The translations under genes and the position numbers were made by a program. Of a DNA stretch of 64,000 nucleotides, positions 12,440 through 23,900 are shown piece by piece. A model generated the notes under the pieces. It saw nothing but the letters and a program-made list of their open reading frames with translations. It had not been told where the DNA came from and did not search any database. This DNA comes from Oscarella lobularis (Eukaryota > Porifera > Homoscleromorpha > Homosclerophorida > Oscarellidae): assembly GCF_947507565.1 (NCBI RefSeq), contig NC_089185.1:2418001-2482000 (forward strand). The letters are read 5' to 3'. Each line of letters opens with the position of its first letter. Position 1 is the first letter of the stretch.

Positions 12440-14609
12440 ATGACGATTCGAGAGCTTCCAACAACTCCCAGCACAAGAATACATCATAAACAACAAATCA
12501 AAATCCGCAGACGCCTAAAGCTGGTTGGCTTAGGATTTGGCCTCATAGTGTTGCTGACGCTCACCGCCACGCCCGTCTTCGCTTACTACTTCGCACCAGC
12601 AACGACTTCGTCGGTAAGTACACCGCGCTTGAGATACCGTACGCATTTCAGCGCAAAAGCGAAACAGCGCCTGCGCGCAAAAGGACTGTTTATATAGCGA
12701 ATCTAAATAGATCCAAGTTTCGGTTTATTATAGGATAATAATGAAACGATATCCTGTCAACGTCTGTCCAAGATTCTACTAAGCAGGTCTGCATGCAGTT
12801 CAGCGTTGTCACCCCGGAGTGTAAGCGACACTGAAAACGAAACAGAAATCCTAACTGTTTCGGTGTCGGGATGTGGAAACTTTTCTCGGGTTAACGACGA
12901 CCTGCGTTTTCTCATCGAAAAGCTACCGCGATTGCTAGACAAGAGTAAAAACTTACACATTCTTTGTAATATCGCTTTCAAAGAATGCGCTGATAACGGT
13001 TATCATCGACACTACGAGCCGTCAAATAACCAAATCAGTTGTTCGGAAATTGTAAAATTTCAAAACGAATTTCGCAGTGTATTAGCCGGAAAAGCGTTAT
13101 CTTGCCTAACGCTTCCCAAATGCGCTCAGTATGACGCAAATATCTCGAATGAAACAATCTGCCCGAAACCTCTAATAGTTTCGAAAAGCAAATTTGCACT
13201 AGAACGTGGCTTGTACTGCTCTCCTGCGTGTGAGCAGGCAAACTGGAAATCTGGAATCTTCGGTATAAGCTCTTACATCTTAATGTGCGTTTCTGTGACA
13301 TTAGTATGGATTTGCAATGTCGTTCTTTTCATTACATGGACAAAAGCAAAGAAACTGTAAGAGACATTCTCTTCATACAAGCTGATCATACATTCATATT
13401 TACACGTTCGTTTAGATTAACCTATCAATCTGCCGCTGGTTTACTTTTACTTATATCTCTATCCGCAATAGGTGAGTACCTATATGTATATATATAATAT
13501 TAGTCATGGTCGTTGAGTTAGCTAACCAGTATGCACCATAGGCACCGCAGAAACGATTCCACTTATTCTGGGACAAAAACGGACTTACTGTAAGCACGAC
13601 AGTATGATTGATTCGCGAAGCGACCCCACTACAGTTTGTCATATCCAAGGTAAGGAAAACAAACTAAGTTCCTGTCAACGAAACATTTAATTCAGTCGTC
13701 GAAACTTTTCAGGGTTGCTCAGTCAATTAGGCCTCACTTCATGTTTGATCTGGTGGCTTAGTTCCGTTTTCAATACAGTTTTGACAGTCTGGAGACCCGA
13801 AAATTTCGGCCGTAAAAGCTACAGGAATTCCTTCTTTGTTCAGCTGACTCTATCGTTCCTTTTCGTTGGAGGGCAAGCTACTTTCGCTTTCATACACGAC
13901 CTGAAGTTCGCGAGAGAAACGCCCTACACAATCGTGTGCTCTCCTGCGTCAAACGTCTGGTTTTTCTACGTTTTGGCGCTGCCAGCTGTCGTCGCGATAG
14001 TATGCGGTACACTTATGTCAGTTTTCGTTATGATAAAACTTCATCAGGTAAGAATTAAAACGTGTGTCTAAAGTCTAAAATATTCAAAGTTTTCCTTCTT
14101 TGAAGGCAAAGGAAATAAGTCTGAGCGGAATACCCGAGGAAACGCGGTACAAAATTGTGGAAGAGTATGCATTGGTTCAGAAACGATTTTTCCTACTATC
14201 TATTTTCATTCCCCTAAGTTTCGCTTCAGGTGTGGCAACAACTATTATCAACAGCAAGACGCTTGAGACTAAATACGCCAACTATTCTGATTGTTCGAGC
14301 GCCACTAATCAAACCGAAGTAGATCGTTGTATATCGGAGCATTTACCAGATAATGGCTGGATTGGCGTTTCAATCAATTGGATCCTTGATGATTTATGTG
14401 TGATTGCTTTGGTGGCCTACTGCCTTATTCCAAAGTCAGCAAGAATCATTTGGTTACAGTTGTGGGAAAAATGCAAAAAGAGACAGTTCAGAGAGAGATG
14501 GCGGGCTGATATGACTGAACGCTCGAGTGAAGTTACTCGACTATTTTCATCGTCGTCAACTCAGAAAGAATTAGATTCACTTTCAGAGAATTCTGCATAC
14601 GACAGTTAA
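12440..14609 (+). CDS. Frizzled-like seven-transmembrane receptor, copy 1
   Basis: Six exons: 12440-12613, 12734-13356, 13416-13471, 13542-13649, 13713-14047, 14106-14609, all with GT-AG introns and consistent phase. The first exon carries a signal peptide or anchor (GLGFGLIVLLTLTATPVFA). Exon 2 encodes an extracellular cysteine-rich region (ISCQRL, VSGCGNF, LCNIAFKEC, ISCSEI, SCLTLPKC, ICPKP, CSPAC) whose spacing recalls a degenerate Frizzled CRD, and then TM1. Exons 3-6 supply the remaining TM helices (TM3 SCLIWWLSSVFN, TM7 LDDLCVIALVAYCLIP) and a basic cytoplasmic tail rich in Ser at the end. No KTxxxW motif directly after TM7 is seen, so Dishevelled coupling cannot be assumed. The Frizzled/Smoothened assignment rests on CRD-like cysteines and TM3; a novel 7TM class is possible. 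It is paralogous to the gene at 17431-19504 with the same exon layout. Confidence 0.75.
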
Positions 14610-14965
14610 ATTATTACGAGCGGTTGTTATGGCAAAAATTACCGGGTTTAGCTTAGAAGCCGATAGATGGTCTATGTGATTTGCTCACTTTTCCTGTCTA
14701 TTTTGCTCCGTAAATCCTTCTTTCGAGACACTCGCGTTCATCTGGCACAATAGAACCCCTAAGTGAAAGGCAATACCAATCAACAGTTTTCCTACGTCTT
14801 GCTTGACTCGCTGTAGTTGCATTGTCGCTCTGAAGACTACTCGCTAAGCTTTGAGAACAGAACGCGCTGAGACACTGACTTACGAATACGGGAGCGCAGA
14901 CCGAAAAGAAAACCCGGATAGTCAAGCAGTGAAGTCAGCGTGCACGAGTACGAGGCTCGAGCACG

Positions 14966-16690
14966 ATGGACGAAGTCGCTTTTACTTCACGTGGCAGCTC
15001 TTCAGCAAAAACGATTGAAAGTTATCGACAGTCAGAGTATCTGTGCGACGTCGTTATCATTAGTGAAGACGGTCGGCGATTTCCAGCTCACAGAGTTATA
15101 CTGGCTGCAGCTAGTCAGTTTTTCAGCCGAATGTTCGGAGGAAGCTTCCTCGAAAGCAACAAAACCGACGTCGCTATCCAAAACGTCGATGGAGCAGTGT
15201 TGAACATGTTGATCGATTTCGCCTACAAAGGAGAAGCCATGTGCCCCGCGAATGTTGAAAACGTCCTATTCCTTTACGAGGCGGCGCACTACACTCAATT
15301 TGACGAGCTCTTTCAGATGTGCAGCGACTGGCTCATGGGCCACGTGGACACGTCTAATTGCCTAAGCATGGCAATCGTTGCTGATCGATACGATGATTCG
15401 AATTTACGTCGAGAGGCTGATTGCATTTCAGCCGTGAATATTTTGGACTTGTCGGAGAGCGAGGAGTTTCTCTGTCTCTCAGTTGAACATTTGAGTAGGA
15501 TTATTGCTCAAGATGATTTGGGCGTGAAGTCCGAAGACAACGTGCTAATTCTTGTGCGAAAATGGGTCAAACACGATGAAGCGTCGCGTCGGGATGACGT
15601 CCAAACACTGTCAAAATATATCCGCTTTCCACTGCTTCATTTTGAAGAAACAAGTGACGTTCTTTCGGATCTTGACTTGGTGTCTCACTATCACACGTCA
15701 GACGGGTCCTATCGACATCGCGTCGGATACGACGGCGTTCTACTGGTTGCTGGTGGGGTGAAGCCCAGAGCGAAAATAGTTACTAAGTATGGCAGCATCG
15801 TTAAAGGGCATAAGATGAGCAGCGAAGCTAGAATATACAACGCCCACAGCAAAAGGTGGAGTGAGTTTCCTTCCCTGCCAGTGGAAAGATGTGAGCATCG
15901 CATTGTGACGTCGTGTGGCGAGCTCTACTCTCTTGGTGGTAATTCCTATTGTGACACCGAATCTGGGACAACTGCAGGTACGACTGAAGTAGTACATCGA
16001 TTTGATTATGAGAGCCGTCAATGGGTTGATGACGTAGAACCAATGTCTTGTCCACGGAAAGGATATGAAATAGTTAGTAGTGACTCTCGCATTTACGGTA
16101 TGACTATTGAACATAGCCGGAAAAAGGCGACGTGCGAGGTATTTGATCCAGAGAAGAAAAGGTGGATAACCGTTTCGTCGCCCAAACAATCTTTTACAAA
16201 ACCCTACATTCTGTCTATACTGGATAATAAGGTTTATGCAATTGGTGTTAACATTTATGAAGGACTTGGCTATATGAAGTACGACACAGTGGAAAACCGT
16301 TGGTGTGAATTTAGGCCTTGTGCTTCGAACTCTTCTTCTGAACTTTCTTTGATCGTGGACCTTGTGGACCCTTCTTCATGCTTCTTCGCCACCACGAGAG
16401 ACAGAATTTACATTCATAGTTCTAAATCTAGGAATGCGGCTGTTTTCGACAGTTGCAACGAGCGCTTCTCTTTTGTGGGCAAATTGTTCGTGTTCCCCGA
16501 CTGCAATGGACTTGCTTATGATTTCGAGAGCAAGAGGATGTATCATATATGTTACTTTTATAATGCACTCTTTATTTACGATGAACGAGCAAAGAAGTGG
16601 TACGATGATCATATTAGAGGCTTCACTGGTGATTGTCTGGTCAAGTTCCCATGCGCAGTTGTGGACAGGAAGCTATTGAACTTTGTTTAG
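14966..16690 (+). CDS. BTB-BACK-Kelch protein, intronless
   Basis: A single open frame of 574 aa. BTB about residues 22-128 (YLCDVVIISEDGRRFPAHR, the usual dimer and groove region), BACK about 133-235 (CLSMAIVADRYDD through KWVKHDE), then a Kelch propeller from about 255 (DGVLLVAGG, LYSLGGNSY) to the end. In the family such proteins are substrate adaptors for Cullin-3 ubiquitin ligases: BTB binds Cul3 and the Kelch propeller selects the target. The absence of introns, in a region where other genes are intron-rich, suggests an ancestral retrocopy that then expanded. It lies between two Frizzled-like genes in the same orientation; there is no sequence proof of a functional link. Its nearest relatives in the window by eye are the broken copies at 20001-20370 and 51425-52188. 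Confidence 0.9.
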   Translation: MDEVAFTSRGSSSAKTIESYRQSEYLCDVVIISEDGRRFPAHRVILAAASQFFSRMFGGSFLESNKTDVAIQNVDGAVLNMLIDFAYKGEAMCPANVENVLFLYEAAHYTQFDELFQMCSDWLMGHVDTSNCLSMAIVADRYDDSNLRREADCISAVNILDLSESEEFLCLSVEHLSRIIAQDDLGVKSEDNVLILVRKWVKHDEASRRDDVQTLSKYIRFPLLHFEETSDVLSDLDLVSHYHTSDGSYRHRVGYDGVLLVAGGVKPRAKIVTKYGSIVKGHKMSSEARIYNAHSKRWSEFPSLPVERCEHRIVTSCGELYSLGGNSYCDTESGTTAGTTEVVHRFDYESRQWVDDVEPMSCPRKGYEIVSSDSRIYGMTIEHSRKKATCEVFDPEKKRWITVSSPKQSFTKPYILSILDNKVYAIGVNIYEGLGYMKYDTVENRWCEFRPCASNSSSELSLIVDLVDPSSCFFATTRDRIYIHSSKSRNAAVFDSCNERFSFVGKLFVFPDCNGLAYDFESKRMYHICYFYNALFIYDERAKKWYDDHIRGFTGDCLVKFPCAVVDRKLLNFV

Positions 16691-16839
16691 TAGTATCTAA
16701 ATTTGTGAAACTTTTGTGTGTGACTAATTATGATCTTTGTTTGCGAATAATCCAAACGTAAATGCAAAGAAAACGTCGTTTCTTGCGATGATATATACGC
16801 GGGTTTGCTTGCCCGCTTTTGCTTCTTTTCGTTAATCTG

Positions 16840-17057
16840 TCGTCGCAATACTCTGCGGTACACTTATGTCTGTTTTCGTCATGGTGAAGCTGCATCAGGT
16901 ACGAAAACAAGGTTCTAACGTTTAAATATTACACTTCTCTGAAGGCAAGGTATATCCGCAGAAAAGCGATACAAAATTATCGAAGAGTATGCATTGGTTC
17001 AGAAGCGATTTTTTCTTGCTCTGCATTATCATACCCTAAGTTTAGCCTGAGCTATTG
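16840..17057 (+). pseudogene. fragment of a third Frizzled-like 7TM gene
   Basis: This stretch matches 18911-19150 of the downstream 7TM gene almost base for base: the end of the TM5 exon, its intron, and the start of the last exon (EEYALVQKRF region). It lacks about 15 bp at the start of the last exon, has a frameshift after the QKRF codons and then a stop, and nothing upstream or downstream of the fragment is related. It is a dead partial duplicate. Confidence 0.85.
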
Positions 17058-17430
17058 TGCGAAAGCGGATGAACTTCGTTTATTAATTAATTAACTAATT
17101 TTTGTAGAATTGTTTTGTTTTGTTTGTGTTTTTGATTGACTATGAGAATGACCCAACGACTGTTATATAGAGAGATTTCCTATTACTCTATCAGGAAAAA
17201 CGGTACCTTTTCGCTCACATACGCGAATGCGGGCGTGTCAACTCTATGCGATACTGAATGGAATAAATATGGAAAAAACAGGAAGCCATTGCGTAGGAAC
17301 GCGATATAATCGATGCGCGCAAGCTCTCACAGCTCAGTGTAAACGAAAGTCTCGTTTTATCAAGTCCTCAGCTGCTGTAGTGCCTCTTTTTTGGACAGCT
17401 AGGTGACGTTTCGAGTGATTTTAATTCAAA

Positions 17431-19504
17431 TGACCAGCATAGGAGTACATCAACAGTATCAAATGAGAATTCGCCGCCACGTCAAGTTCGTTGCCCTCGG
17501 ATTTGGCCTTGCACTTTTGCTGATGCTTACCACTACTCCCGTCTTCGTTTACTACTTTATACCGCAAACGACTATGTCGGTAAGCTACTGTAGTACACCG
17601 CACTACTAAAAACGGTTCAACTGAAAACCGAAACTGCGCCCATAATAGGGTGTGATGCATATATATAAAAATCTAGGTTTCGGTTTCCCATAGGATAATA
17701 ATAAGCCGACGTCCTGTCAACGCATTTCCAAAGATCTGCTAAACAGATCTATATGCAGTTTTGCCCCATCAATGAGTGCAAACAAACCTGAAAACACTGA
17801 GGAATTCGTCAACGTTTTTGTCTTGGGATGCGGAAACTTTTCTCAGGTTGACGACGACCTACGGTTTCTCATTGCAAAGCTACCGCAATTACAAAACGAG
17901 AGTAAAATTTTAGAGCTTCTTTGCAATGTTGCTTTCAAAGAATGCGGAGATGGCCGCGATCCGTCAAATAGTCAAATCAATTGTTCAGAAATGATAGACG
18001 CTCAAACCGACTTTCGTACTACATTAGGGGGAAAAGCGTCATCTTGTCTTACGCTTCCAGCATGCGCTCGAAATGGCGCGTATAACTCAAATGAAACAAT
18101 ATGCCCTAAGCCTCTGATAGCGTCAAAAAGCAAACTTGCACTAGAACACGGTTTGAGCTGTTCTCCTGCATGCGATCAGGGAAGCTGGAAATCTGGCGTC
18201 TTTGGAACAAGCTCTTATATCATAACGTGCGTTTCTGTGCCATTAATATGGATTTGCAATGCCGTTCTTTTCATTACATGGGCAAATGCAAAGAAATTGT
18301 AAGAGGAGTGTCCTTTCTACTGATTATTCATGCAGAGTAAGGCCCTTTTAGGTTATCCTATCAATCTGTGACCGGCTCATTTTTACTTGTATCATTATCC
18401 GCATTGAGTGAGTCAGTATACATAGAGACAATAATGACACGGCACCTTATTCGTTCATTAGCTAACCTGTATGCACTATAGGCACTGCAGCAACGATTCC
18501 ACTTATTCTGGGGCCAAAACGGACTTTCTGTAAGCACGAGAGTATGGTTGACTCGCAGAACGATCCAACTACAGTATGTTACATTCAAGGTATTTATATT
18601 CAAGTTGAAAGTTTAATTAAACTATTTAAGGTTTTAGGTTTGATCGGTCAATTTAGCTACGCTTCATGTTTGATCTGGTGGCTTACTTCCGTTTTCAATG
18701 CAGTTATGACAGTCTGCAAACCCGAAAAGTTTGGCCATAGAAGCTACAAGAAATCCCTAATTCTTCAGCTGACTCTATTGCTTCTTTACGTTGGAGGGCA
18801 AGCTACTTTTGTCTTCATACACGACGTGAAGTACGCAAGGAAAGCGCCGTATGGAATCGTGTGCACACCTACATCGAATGTCTGGCTTTTCTACTTGACG
18901 CTGCCAGCCGTCGTCGCAATACTCTGCGGTACACTTATGTCTGTGTTCGTCATGGTGAAGCTGCATCAGGTACAAAAACAAGGTCCTAACGTTTAAATAT
19001 AACAGTTCTTCTCTAAAGGCAAGGGAAATAAGTCTTAGAGGTATATCCGCAGAAAAGCGATACAAAATTATCGAAGAGTATGCATTGGTTCAGAAGCGGT
19101 TTTTCTTGCTCTGCATTATCATCCCCCTAAGTTTCGCCTCGACTATGGTGGCGACTATTATACACAGCAAGACCCTACCTAAGAAATATGTGAACTATTC
19201 TGATTGCTTGGTTACCACTAATCGAACCGAAGTAGATCGCTGTATATCTCAACTTTTACCAGACATTGGTTGGATTGGAACTTCAATCTCTTGGATCCTT
19301 ATCGATTTATGTGTGATTGCTTTGGTGGCCTACTGCCTTATTCCCAAATCAGCAAGAATCGTTTGGTTAAAGTTGTGGAAAAAATGCAAAAAGAGACAAT
19401 TTAGAGAGAGATGGCGCGCTGACATGCCAGAATACTCGAGTGAAGTTACGCAGCTGTTTTCGTCGACAACTGAGAGAGCATTAAATTCACTTTCAGAGGA
19501 CTAA
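17431..19504 (+). CDS. Frizzled-like seven-transmembrane receptor, copy 2
   Basis: Exons 17431-17579, 17694-18298, 18352-18407, 18482-18589, 18638-18969, 19019-19504 have the same number and phases as the copy at 12440-14609. It has an N-terminal hydrophobic leader (VALGFGLALLLMLTTTPVF), a CRD-like cysteine-rich ectodomain (TSCQRI, LGCGNF, LLCNVAFKEC, INCSEM, SCLTLPAC, CSPACDQ), seven hydrophobic helices and a tail with the block KKCKKRQFRERWRAD, which is nearly identical in both copies. The ectodomain has diverged more than the cytoplasmic block, as expected if ligand binding differs while intracellular coupling is kept (inference). Frizzled-like is the best guess; the 7TM architecture itself is clear. 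Confidence 0.75.
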
Positions 19505-20000
19505 AGCGACTACAACACGCGGTTTAGCATGGCTTTTTGAGATGGTTGATTGCATCCTACAGTAAAAGAGAAATGAGAAGGGGCTGAATCATGAGGAATC
19601 TCTCAACGCATATGGGCCTAATTCGAATATAGTCTAACGCTTTGAATTTGCTTAATTAAACTTACTAACACGGGTCAGTTTAGTGAAAATTCCGGTTCCT
19701 CACGAGGAACTCGAGGGTCTCGGAAGGAGGGAGATGTGCGCCAGAGGAAGCCTCATGCAGCGCTTGTCCACCGGATACTGCGAACAGAAAATAATGAGTC
19801 AAAAAATCGTCTGTTTCAGCTACGCTGCGGAAACGTTTAGATAATGCCGGAAAATTTCAACCGGTGTGTCCAGGTGCTCATCTGCTAGTACAGTAGTACA
19901 CATCTCAGTGACTGGAAAGGATTAGTTACAGGGTAAAACCATGATATGGCAAAAGACTCACTGCATATACGGCTAAACTCATGCATACCAGGCTAGCCGA
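19505..20000. other. intergenic, nothing recognised
   Basis: 3' flank of the second 7TM gene. No open frame or repeat of note is seen. Confidence 0.5.
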
Positions 20001-20370
20001 CTATACATGCGGCTGCCTAGACACTCTGAGAATTAGCTTAGGCAATTGGGCACGCGTCGACGTGGACTTTGAGCCAATCGCTGCACAACTGAAACAGAAA
20101 GAGTCCGTCGAATTGAACGTAATGAGACGCCTCGTAAAGTGGTAGAACGTTCTCAACCGATGCAGGGCTCCTGTGTAGGCGTATTCGACCAGCATCTTCG
20201 ATACTGTCCCGTCGACGTTCTCGATAGCGACTTCGGTTTTGTCGCCGTCTAGAAAGCTTCCTCGGAACATGGTGCGGAAAAACTGGCTGGCGGAAGCGAG
20301 TACAGTATTGTCTGTGAGCTGGAAATCGTCCGTCCGTCTTTGATCGTTTCTTCGTCGCAAAGCACAAAAA
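20001..20370 (-). pseudogene. BTB domain fragment
   Basis: Pieces of a BTB domain appear in two different frames: RFPAHR, then LASASQFFRTMFRGSFL, VAIENVDGTVSKMLVEYAYTG, then VENVLPLYEASHYVQFDGLF and CSDWLK. Frameshifts separate the blocks. No BACK or Kelch part follows and the N-terminus is missing. It resembles the intact BTB-Kelch gene at 14966-16690 more than those at 47-60 kb. Confidence 0.8.
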
Positions 20371-20909
20371 CGCTAACGCACTCTAGACCAGAAGCTTTCG
20401 TCAGATTTTATTCCTGGTTTCGCATCTCTTTTTCGAATTCGGTAAATGCCAGTCTGGCAATTTACCGAATAACAGGACCCAGCGGTAAAAAAACAAAGGC
20501 TATATTTACGTTGCTATAAATTTCAACCTTTCATGCCATTCCTTACTGAATTGGTTGTATTTTGCTCAGAAACTTCGGCGCCTCAGTACAGTGAATAATC
20601 AATGTCATGCTCGGTCATCCCTATACAGCCTACCGGTATCTAATTAGAAGAGATCGAAACAAAACAAGGATCCTACTTTCTTTGCCACGTTTTTTCGACA
20701 CGGTTTTGAAGACTCAGAGAGACAGAGTTGCGAGACGATAGTATACTCTAGCATGCTACAGACAAGCAAAACTCGTGCAGTGAGAAAAAGGCAATGAGTG
20801 TTGTTTCCAAGCAAGTACAGGGACACCTATAATTAAGCAAGACTGACAGACTGACAGATTGAGGGAAACATTCACCAACACAGATGGTAAGAAAGACAAC
20901 ACAGAACAT
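20371..20909. other. 3' flank of the giant adhesion receptor gene
   Basis: No coding sequence is supported. It probably contains the 3' UTR of the minus-strand gene whose stop codon is at 20912-20910. Confidence 0.45.
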
Positions 20910-23900
20910 TCATTGAATTTCGCTTTTCGCGACTGACTCTTCCTCCGGCACGCATTTGGACGGGAACGACACGGCGACAGGATCACTACTCACCTCTTCT
21001 CCTGCAAACACCGGGTTGCAAAACTCCGATGAAATCTCCTTTTGACTTGCCGCCGGTGGATTCATGGTCGGGGCATATTCGCTAAATTGATTGCAAAAAA
21101 TAAAATCCTATGTACGATAGAAGCCCCGTGCATGCATGCATACCCGCGGTCTTTCTCGTGTTTTCGCCCTTTCACTAAAACAACCACGACAGAAAAGATG
21201 ATCAGCAATATCACAAAGCCGCCGGCTCCTCCAATTATGTAAACCGCCGGTACTTTGAAAATAAAGCGACTTTGCAAACATCTAAAACATTATAATATTT
21301 CAATTTAAGCACCATACCTGGACTAGACATTTTAGAGCAGCTAGGAGATGATAATGGGCATGTTATGTTGAGATAAATCGTCGATGATCCTGACAACCGA
21401 GGTGTACCCTTGTCAGTTGCAGTAGCTGTAAACTTGTGCGTGCCGTAAGACGACCAGTCCAACTCTTTGCTTAGAAACACTGTTCCGGACAAGGGATTGA
21501 TGTCACAGATTCCTTTCTGATGTCCGCTGCTAACCAAGCTGTACACAATCTCCCCGTTGGTTCCTACAAAACAGAATACAGTGGCGAGACTGCTGTTGCA
21601 TCCCACCCTAGACTGACCTGAATCGCTATCAGAAGCAGTAACGTCAAGAAAAACTTGACCTTCGGGATAATCTAGAGGAATGGAAACATTGTACTTCATC
21701 TCTTCAAACACTGGACTGTTGTCGTTGACGTCCAGAATTGAAACCAGAACGCTTGCCTCTGACGTACGTAGAACAGGCTGATCAACCCTCGCCTGAATAG
21801 TCAAATCAATTCCTCGAATAGTTTCGTAATCAATTTCAGAAGAGTTTGCAACTCGAATAACTCCTCGTGGAGTTACCTCCAAGCAAAGTGAAGAAACCAA
21901 ACCAGGAATGAGCGTTTGCTTCTGTATGGTGTACTCGACGTCGTTGCCAGGCCGACCGTTGACGAGAGCCATGACTTGAATAACGTTGAATCCAAACGGC
22001 GAATTCTCATTCAATTCTGCGCGATATTGACGATGAAAAAATACTGGCTTCTTAGCATTGGCTGCTTCTTTAACAGTAACGACGACAGTGGCTTTGCTAA
22101 AAAGTTTCGGAAGCTCCTTGTCCCAAGTTTTCATGACAATCGTAAACTTTGACAAAATCTGGTAGTTGATGACGGCATCATGAGAAAGATAGATGCCAAT
22201 TGCGTCGGAAGTCAAACGAATGTCAAACGTGTCTCGAGAACTGCTAGGACTCACAGAAAGCATTTCGTATCCGATTGCATTTCGATTAAAACCCGAATCA
22301 AGATCTGTCGCACTTAGCTTCAAAACTAATTCGCCCCCTTGCGCCAGTTCGTCAACGGTAGCAAAGTACTGATTCTGAGTAAATTGCGGCGCATTGTCGT
22401 TGACATTGATAATTCTAACTCGAACAATAGCTACAGCTAGAGCTCCAGGGATTTCTGTTGTAACAGCAATGACAGTGACATTGTGCTCTCTCTCCTGCTC
22501 GTAGTCCAAAGCTTTGATCACCGACAGGATCCCCGTTTTCTCGTCAACACTATACGGCAACAACTCGGAGTTATAGAGTTTGTAAGAGATGGTACTAGAA
22601 TTAAGGGACGTGCGGAGAAACAAAGACGGAATTGGCTTCAGAATAAACCCAATGGGAACGCTTTCGTTGATCTTCACTTCGTGCGATGGATGAGCGAATG
22701 TAAACTCGTCAAAAACCGTGAGAGTCAAATCGAAATTGCACGACTTCGGTTCCACAGCTTGATCTTGAGCTGTTACGCTAAATGTTGCAATGTCGAATAC
22801 GTCACCGGTTGGCTTCGATAATGCCGAATCAAGAATAACTTCTGCTTTGCTGTCAATCCGAAGGAAAACTTGGTCACGCTGAAGGACAGACGAATGAAAA
22901 TTTGTTAGCGTGTAGTTAAGTAGCCCATTTGTGCCATTGTCAAGATCGATAGCTTTCAAACTGAAAAGCACCGAACCCGGAGGAGTCGTGTATGGAACAG
23001 AAGCAATCAGGACAGGAGATATGCAAGATGGTGCGCGGTTCGACAAACGAACGCCGATCGTTATGCTTCCTTTTGTGCTGCACGGTGGCTGGCCTTTATC
23101 AGACGCGATGACATTCAAAACGTAGCTCTCCAGGGTAAGATGATGTAATAAAGTGACAGATCCTGAGCTCGAGTTGATATGGAAAACATCAGACGAATCT
23201 AGCTGAAGTGAATATTCTATTTCTCCATTTGGAGAAGCGTCAGAATCCTTATCAGCTGCATTCAGATGAAGGATCAATGATCGCGGTACGGCCACCGCTT
23301 CTCCAAGTTCAATTGACAAAGGTAATCCTACGAAAACGGGACAGTGCAAATTGGGCGAGATGACTTTGACAGAGACATCTACTGATCCCGACAGTGATGG
23401 AGCACCTCCGTCAGATGCCACCGTAATAATATGCAGCTCAGACCCCAAGTGTCCATCAAGTATTGCTGTAGTAAAAATTTCTCCCGTTTGGGCGCTAACT
23501 TTGAAGAAAGCATGATGTCCCGTCGAGCTTGTCAGACTGTACGTTATTCGACCGTTTCTACCCATGTCCGAATCCTCTGCAGACACAGCAGCAACCCGAT
23601 GACCAACAGCAGCTGACACAGATACATAAAAACGAAGCGAGGATGAGTTGAAGGTTGGCGAATGAAGATTATCTCCTGCCAACTGGTCACACCTGTCACC
23701 ATCATAACCTTGCGTGCAATCACACATGTCCGGTCCAATGCATACGCCAGTAGACGCATTTCCACAGTTATTCACTCCGGTACAATCTGGAACGCTGCAA
23801 TCGAGTCCACTCCATTTAGCATCACAAGTGCAGGTATCAAACCTAAGGCAGCGACCGTGCCCTAATACAAGAAAAAATTCTTTAAAATGACGGTGCAGCA

